Assembly: GCA_029215795.1 (NCBI GenBank)
Contig: JARDYH010000001.1
Span: 116,028,533 to 116,092,532 of the forward strand
Length of the DNA stretch: 64,000 nt
Direction: 5' to 3'
From: Anniella stebbinsi
Lineage: Eukaryota; Chordata; Lepidosauria; Squamata; Anniellidae
Shown piece by piece: positions 58,464 to 64,000 of the stretch (positions within the stretch are counted from its first letter, which is position 1; the number at the start of each line of letters is the position of its first letter). The notes under the pieces were generated by a model. It did no database searches. It was given only the letters and a program-made list of their open reading frames with translations, and was not told where the DNA came from. Made by a program: the position numbers and the translations under genes.

Positions 58464-58702
58464 TTTTTTCTTACCCGCCTCTCCGTCTGAATCGAGACAG
58501 GGAACAACAACATGATAAAATACATAAAACTGATTAAAACATGATACATATTATTAAAACTGCATAAAAAATCCTAAAACATCCTAAAAACATCCTTAAA
58601 ACATTCTAAAATTCCACTGGATATGCCTGCCGGAAGATAACAGTCTTTGTAGCTTTCTTAAATGCTAAAAGACTGTTAAGTTGATGAGTCTCCTCCGGTA
58701 GG
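58420..58702 (-). mobile_element. L2 3' fragment inserted in the DIRS-like element (4)
   Basis: (AAT)n at 58420-58461, then CTTACCCGCCTCTCCGTCTG and GAATCGAGACAGGGAAC (first hairpin subfamily, antisense), 3' UTR, and the end of the coding region to CTCCTCCGGTAGG. Same extent as 34374 and 49960. Confidence 0.9.
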
Positions 58703-58720
58703 AATTGAGCTTGTTAATCG

Positions 58721-58813
58721 CCCATATGTGTGATGCACAGAGACCACAAAGAAGAAATGCAGGTTGCTTACCTGTAACCATAGTTCTTCGAGTGGTCATC
58801 TGTGCATTCACAC
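58721..58813. repeat. Internal complementary region (ICR) of the DIRS-like element
   Basis: 58721-58757 (CCCATATGTGTGATGCACAG...) is the complement of the left end (53261-53298) with a few changes. 58759-58813 is the exact 55-base complement of the right end (59037-59091). The two lie head to head, as if copied from the joined ends of a circle. This is the diagnostic DIRS feature used to complete the ends during replication. Confidence 0.9.
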
Positions 58814-58910
58814 AACCCACCCACCGTCCCCGCTTTGGTGTCGATGCAAATGTACTGTCGATACCGAGCGGTTTCTCTCCTAGTTATGGGGCCAGCAAGT
58901 CGGTCTCTTG

Positions 58911-59091
58911 GAACTGAGGAGAAAGGCGGGAACACGGAGTCAGTAGACAGTGGGGGAGGGGTTCCCACCAAAACACACATTTGCCTTAGCTATAGAAGTT
59001 TCCGAGACAGGCTCCACGCAGGCGCAGAGCCCATATGTGTGAATGCACAGATGACCACTCGAAGAACTATGGTTACAGGTAAGCAACCTGC
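58911..59091 (+). repeat. Right inverted terminal repeat of the DIRS-like element
   Basis: Complement of the left ITR, with about 25 additional outer bases (ending GGTTACAGGTAAGCAACCTG C) that have no partner at the left end but do have one in the ICR. Unequal ITRs of this kind are known for DIRS-1. Confidence 0.9.
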
Positions 59092-59094
59092 TGT

Positions 59095-59463
59095 TTTTGC
59101 GTTATTGTATGCTAGGTGAAAAATATATATTACCATGGAAGTTAAAAGGGACATGCTGATGCATAATTAAAGCAGAAATTAAGCAAGGAAACAAAGTCAT
59201 ATTCAATTTGCATATGCAATTATTAAAATTGGGGGGGGCATTATATAAGAATTCAAATCTCTTTATGTCTGTGTTGCTATTACTAAATAATACTGGATGG
59301 TCCAGAAACTAGCAGAATTTTTTGTATCTATAAATAAATAATTGTTTAACTCTCAAAATACCTAGGTATTCACTGGTCAGCAATATCTTCCTGACCAGTG
59401 AATGTGGAGGGCAAGGATCAGTGAAACTCTGCACCTGCAAAGCCACACACAAATTTAGGTGCT
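59095..59463. other. Unassigned flank between the DIRS-like element and the next L2 copy
   Basis: AT-rich. A short inverted repeat (TTCACTGGTCAG / CTGACCAGTGAA at 59370-59402) is the only structure seen. Confidence 0.55.
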
Positions 59464-60636
59464 TTGGTCACCTTAGTGGATGATCTACGCCTTAGTATTG
59501 ACAGGGGGAGTGTGTCCCTGCTGGTACTCCTGGACCTCTCAGCGGCTTTCGATACCATCGACCATGGTATCCTTCTGGAGCACCTGGAGGACTTGAGAAT
59601 TGGGGGCACTGTGCTTCAGTGGTTCCGATCCTACCTCTCGGGCAGGTTCCAGATGTGATGCTTGGGGATAGCTGCTCTTCAAAGAAGGAGCTGCTATGTG
59701 GTGTACCACAAGGTGCCATCCTTTCCCCAATGCTGTTTAACATTTATATGAAACCGCTGGGAGAGATCATCCGGAGGCATGGGGAGGGGTGCTATCAATA
59801 CGCTGATGACACCCAAATATATTTCTCTATGCTTTCGATAACATCGTCAGCTAAGGATAGTGTGTCTCCTTTGAATGAATGCTTGGAGGCGGTAATGGGC
59901 TGGATGAGGAAAAACAAACTGAAGCTGAATCCGGACAAGACGGAGGCGCTCGCTGTCAAGGGCCACAACCTGGGTTTGGAGGTGTGTCAACCAGTTCTGG
60001 ATGGGGTTACACTCCCCCTGAAAGACTGTGTTCGCAGCTTGGGGGTACTCCTGGATCCGTCGCTCCAAATGACAGCCCAGATAGATGCGACAGCCAGGAG
60101 TGCCTACTATCAGCTTTGGCTGATACGCCAGGTGCGCCCCTTCCTAGAGTTGGAAGACCTAAAGATGGTAGTGCACACGCTGGTAACTTTGAGGCTCGAC
60201 TTCTGCAATGCGCTGTACATAGGGCTACCTTTGTGCCTAGTCCGGAAATATGGCAGCTAGGTTGGTCACCGGTACGTCTAGGGGTGACCACATTACACCA
60301 GTTTTAAAATCACTTCATTGGCTGCCAATCAGTTTCCGGGCAAAGTATAAAGTGTTGGTTATTCCCTTTAAAGCCCTACATGGTTTGGGTCCAGTTTACC
60401 TGTGGGATCGCCTTCTCTCGTATAATCCGCCCCACACACTCAGGTCCTCTGGGAAGAACGTACTCAAATCAGCCAGAACTAGGCTGATGAGTGTTACCCA
60501 GAGGACCTTCTCTTCTACCACTCCCAGACAGTGCAATAGTCTGCCAGAGGAGATTAGACAAATTAGCAGTCTTCATGAATTTAAGAGAGTCATGAAGACT
60601 GCTCTTTTCTGGCAGGCCTATCCAGTTGAATTTTAA
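59464..60636 (+). pseudogene. L2 reverse transcriptase, C-terminal two thirds, broken by two deletions
   Basis: Motif A (LLDLSAAFDTIDH), motif B (GVPQGAILSP), motif C (YQYADDTQIYFSM) and the end block (LHWLPISFRAKYKVLVIPFK) are all present. Compared base by base with the full-length copy, it lacks one G near 59656 (after GGTTCCAGATG), which shifts the frame, and about 19 bases near 60249 (after GTCCGGAAA), which shift it again. The pieces are therefore read at 59464-59658, 59619-60260 and 60250-60636. Confidence 0.93.
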
Positions 60637-60753
60637 GATGTTTTTAATGATGTATTGGTTTTTATTGGTTTTTAATATCTCAACTATTTTGTGGTTTTTG
60701 TGGTTTTTGTGTTCCCTGCCCCGATCCAGAGGGAGAGGCGGGTTATAAATACA

Positions 60754-60797
<44 letters not shown>
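59464..60797 (+). mobile_element. L2 copy, 5' truncated, with hairpin and (ATT)n tail
   Basis: Starts inside the reverse transcriptase, upstream of motif A, and runs to the 3' end: hairpin-like CCCTGCCCCGATCCAGAGGGAGAGGCGGG near 60714-60742 and (ATT)n at 60755-60797. Closely similar to the copy at 156-3844 but in the opposite orientation. Confidence 0.93.
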
Positions 60798-60798
<1 letters not shown>

Positions 60799-61800
60799 AT
60801 ACCTGTCCACATTTGCTATAGTAAGGACAGTTGGGCACCCATTCCAGGCATGCAGGGGGTACAGTAAGTGCCCTGACACTGACTGATCATGGTTATAAAT
60901 CACACGGAAAAATTACATGAGCAGGGTAGGACCCTTGCTTTAGACCTTCCCTGTTCAACATATGAAAGGAAGCCAGGAGGGGCAAAGAGGATGCAATAGA
61001 GGGGATGGAGCCATTGAGCATGATCTCACTCTCCTCCTTACACTGTTGAAATATTTCAGGGAAAACAGTTCAACAGAGCTCAGTTGGAGTGGGGTGGGGA
61101 TCTGAAAACCTATGATAAATTGAAACATTTTATGTATTGTAGTTATGGTTGGGAGCACCATTTTGCACGTTTTTCCATAAGGGCAAATGGTCAGTTTTGG
61201 AGGCATATTATTATAGCTATGGTACAGAACATCATTTTGCAGTTTTTTCCTTTGGGACAAAAAGTCCATTTGGGGGGCATAGCTAAGCTCCCTTTGTCCG
61301 ATCTGCCCAAAATTTGCACGTAAAGAGCTACATAATTTTCTAGAGGATTAGCTAGTTTTGGTGCATAACTAAACTTATTGTGGGATGTTATTGGGGAAAA
61401 GGTTTTCCCCTCTATGTAGGGCTTCATGGATGGAAGTTAGCATTGCTCTTTGAGATGTAGGTCTGCAAGGAGTTCTATTTGTTTCTGTTGAGGAAAGGTG
61501 GTTGGAAGCTTTGGAATGTTCATGCTGTGCTGTGGCATGCAGCCAGGGGATTGAAAGGGACTCTCTGGAGCTCCATGGCAGAGCACCTTGGCCCAGATCA
61601 ATACATCAAGGCAGGGAGGGGGTATTAATGGGGCTGTGTCCTGCTCCTGCAGAAGGGTGGTTGATTCACATTTTTTTTGTTTCCATGGGGTTGGGACTGA
61701 ATAATTAGGGGTCAGGGGAATGCATTTAAGTCTGTGCTGCCATATTGTGTAAAAGTATTTTAGGCTGGATGTGTTTGGTGGGGTGAAGGGAGGATTCGCA
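60798..61800. other. Unassigned stretch with a diverged tandem duplication
   Basis: TTTTGCACGTTTTTCCATAA at 61161 and TTTTGCAGTTTTTTCCTTTG at 61235 begin two related units of about 74 bp. No gene was recognised. Confidence 0.55.
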
Positions 61801-61805
61801 AACTG

Positions 61806-61826
61806 GTATGTGTGTGTGTGTGTGTG
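61806..61826. repeat. (GT)n microsatellite
   Basis: About ten GT units directly abutting the left end of the element at 61827. Confidence 0.93.
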
Positions 61827-62860
61827 CCTCTACAAGAGCGATTTAAAGCTCTTTCAAGGTGCATTACCGATTTTCCCTCTACAAGAGCAGAGTGCAAATG
61901 ATGAGTACAGGCGCTTTTTATCTCCGATTATGCACATTATCGAATGCTCGTTAAATAGCGAGTTTTATTTACCGCTGGCGTAAGAGTGCTTTATATCTGT
62001 GTAAACAATTGCTGTTCAAGCGCATTAACGATCAGAGTGGGCGGACTGTGGTCATGATGTCATGCATAGAACTGCCCCTTCGCTGGGAAAAACTCCCACT
62101 TTTTCATTTAGTTTTATTTCCTGTCTCCTCCTGGCAACTTCCTCCTTGTTCTCCGTCTCTCTGGATGAAAGCTCCAGGAAGAGGAGACCCAACGTGAACC
62201 GAAAATAAAGTGTCTTTTAAGTACCCAGATGGAATATTTTTTACATGGAGACACAGGGCCAGATGGAGGTTTCACAAGAAGCAAAGGGGTTAGGAAGTAT
62301 GTGCGCATGTGCGCATAATTAGCAATCAGCTTATACATATCGTCCCCTCGCTTCTTGCTGGGTTCCTGACATGAGCTGTGTATGTGTGTGTGTGCATGTG
62401 TATGTTGTACAACGGTTGTGTTCACTGAGAAGAGGAGGGGGAAGGAACGAAGCAGCATCCCCCTGTCTGTTTTGGCGTGCGTGTGTGCCAGGCACATTCC
62501 CATTTACTCCTGAGCAGTTCACTTGAAATGGTAATCGGGTGAAAGGGGAGGGGAGAGAGGTGGCTGAACAGGTTGACCAGGTCATTACTGGCAGGTAACC
62601 CAGGTAACCAAAGGCAGAGCTTCTGGTGGGTGGGGAGAATAAAGGGAGGGTACCTGTTTGGGCAGTTCCAATGGGATAAAGCACATTTCTTTCAGCAATA
62701 TTTGCATGCGATTCTCAGCATGTAAACAACTTTAAAGTGTGTTTCATACAGCCCGTAAAGTGCTTCAATGCCTCTCGTGTATACGTATTAGGCGTAAACG
62801 CGCTTATCAGGAAATGTGCATAATCGGGGAACCAGGCTTCAAAGCGAACTCTTGTAGAGG
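61827..62860. mobile_element. Candidate ~1-kb DNA transposon with imperfect terminal inverted repeats
   Basis: Left terminus CCTCTACAAGAGCGATTTAA; right terminus, in complement, CCTCTACAAGAGTTCGCTTT. A second CCTCTACAAGAG lies at about 61879. CCGATTATGCACATT occurs in the left part (61926) and in complement in the right part (about 62818), extending the inverted similarity to some 90-100 bases. The interior has GC-box-like and purine-rich parts but no transposase frame. No target duplication is evident, partly because the left flank is (GT)n. Confidence 0.6.
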
Positions 62861-62864
62861 GGAC

Positions 62865-64000
62865 CTGTGTGTGTTTATATAGTGCTTCGTGTGGTGGATT
62901 CTATCCTTAATATAAATCCTTCTTCAATTTATGGTTCTGCAACTTAAGTTGTCTGTTATTATTATGATAGAGGACATATTGGCATTATTTGCTTGCATGT
63001 GCCAAGTGATTTTAAATGATGGTATATATATCACACGCCTATGTAGGTCTACTCAGAAGTGCATCTTACTGAATTCAATGGGACTTACTCGCATGTAAGC
63101 ATGTGTATGTGTGTGAGAAATTGTTCCCCCCCCCTTTACCACCCCTCTCCTTTCACAATAGGAGAAGCTAGCTCTGCTAGAAAAAAGCCTGCTCCTCTGT
63201 TGGTACTATGAATTTAGTATTCTGTGATTATGTAACCCAAACTCATTCTCTTGTAGTCACTGACTTTAATAGCCCACGGCCTTAGTTTGACTGTGTGTGA
63301 AATGCATTTCTTCCTCTTTCCACCCCCATTGCTTTCAATAAGTGGGCTATGCCACAAACTGCTTTCTCTGTCTTCTAGTTCTGAAGAAATGTTTGGCAGG
63401 GAGCAGGGTTTGAACTGTTTAGAAAAAGCCTTATGTATAGCAAAATAGGTGCCCTTGGCTCCATCTCTGAGTTACCCCCTTGGCTCTAGGGTAACCCCAC
63501 CAAGGGTTACCCTCTTGGCTCTAGCGACCCCTCCTTTCTGCCCCACCAAAGATTTGCCACAAGCCTCCACTGCAGAGACCTAGGTATGAACCCCTCAACT
63601 GCCCCCCAGCCTGGAGCCCCCAACTGAGCTCCGCCCCATACCCACCCACCCTCACGAGCCTCCACCCTCTGACAGTCACTCCCGGCATGAGCCCTGACTC
63701 CAGACACCCATCCCTAGCATAAGCCTCCACTCAGCAGACCCAGGCATGAGCTCCTCCTTAAATCACTGTCCCCAGCCTGAAGACCTCACCTCCAGGCCCC
63801 CACCTTTTTCAATTTATGATTCTGCAAGCAATGTTCTGTGATGTGTTGAAATGGCCCATTCCCCCACCCCAAGAAAATTGTTCTAGAGAAACAAGCTTAA
63901 GTACTCTGGGTGTCAGTAGGTTGGCACAAACCATGAAATTTCATTGGGGGAATATTTACCTCATCAGAAATAGATACGGCATGGGGGTAGAAAATACCCC
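62865..64000. other. Unassigned stretch; one short foldback and a C-rich degenerate array
   Basis: GGTCTACTCAGAAGTGCATC...TGAATTCAATGGGACTTACTC at 63045-63095 is a remnant of the short foldback type of 45104. From 63525 to 63800 the sequence is C-rich with a loose recurrence of CAGGCATGAGC-like and CCTCCAC blocks. Frames through it on the minus strand (63507-63730) are compositional. Confidence 0.5.

Larger units (their letters stand above)
53261..59091 (+). mobile_element. DIRS-like tyrosine-recombinase retrotransposon with inverted terminal repeats
   Basis: An element of about 5.8 kb whose ends are inverted copies (53261-53414 and 58911-59091). An internal complementary region at 58721-58813 consists of the complement of the left end joined to the complement of the right end. 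In order on the + strand lie a gag-like part with a Cys/His remnant (53778-53870) and tandem units (54215-55010), reverse transcriptase remnants (56524-56720) and a tyrosine recombinase remnant (57940-58370). This ITR/ICR layout and gene order are those of DIRS-1-type retrotransposons, which replicate through a circle and integrate with a tyrosine recombinase, not an integrase. TGT lies immediately outside both ends (53258-53260, 59092-59094). Four L2 fragments are inserted, and all coding parts are broken. Confidence 0.88.

Noticed and set aside
53261..59091. Endogenous retrovirus or large DNA transposon
   Set aside because: The terminal repeats are inverted, not direct. The proteins are DIRS-type RT and tyrosine recombinase, and an internal complementary region is present. 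No integrase, protease or envelope was seen.
59464..59743. Minus-strand frames at 59418-59743 as genes
   Set aside because: They are shadows of the sense L2 reverse transcriptase.

Overview
The window looks like nuclear DNA of a vertebrate, most probably a squamate reptile (lizard or snake). This rests on its repeats: L2/CR1-type non-LTR retrotransposons ending in a GC-rich hairpin plus (ATT)n, CR1 3' ends, an L1 ORF2 fragment, a tRNA-derived SINE, hAT-like and 3-bp-target foldback elements, and a DIRS-type tyrosine-recombinase retrotransposon. The species cannot be named from this. I found no host exon, RNA gene, CRISPR array or operon; every long open frame is part of a transposable element or a chance frame.

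Layout. 1-131: right end of a foldback element that enters from outside. 156-3844 (-): a full-length L2-type retrotransposon with a 23-bp target duplication, one endonuclease plus reverse transcriptase frame broken by only two in-frame stops, and a promoter-side array of about 100-bp monomers. 3.9-30.5 kb: mostly unremarkable AT-rich DNA dotted with short elements. These include three members of a 3-bp-target family (5520, 7936, 12987), four elements with TAGGGTGACC-type ends and perfect 8-bp target duplications (17096, 18596, 19442, 29646), hAT foldbacks, CR1 3' ends and a SINE. 30.5-32.5 kb (-): 5'-truncated L1 ORF2. 32592-32822: a 231-bp near-perfect palindrome. 34-53 kb: L2 fragments, foldbacks and an 8.4-kb stretch (41.4-49.8 kb) almost free of recognisable repeats.

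53261-59091 is the most interesting object: a DIRS-like element of about 5.8 kb on the + strand. It has inverted terminal repeats, an internal complementary region made of the complements of its two ends placed side by side, a gag-like part with 156-bp tandem units, a decayed reverse transcriptase (YLDN at the active site) and a decayed tyrosine recombinase. Four L2 3' fragments have inserted into it. 59464-60797 (+) is another L2 copy, and 61827-62860 is a candidate DNA transposon of about 1 kb with imperfect terminal inverted repeats.

Functionally, the region is a record of nested transposition. The autonomous families present (L2, L1, CR1, DIRS) are all broken here. The small foldback elements carry no protein and would have depended on transposases encoded elsewhere.
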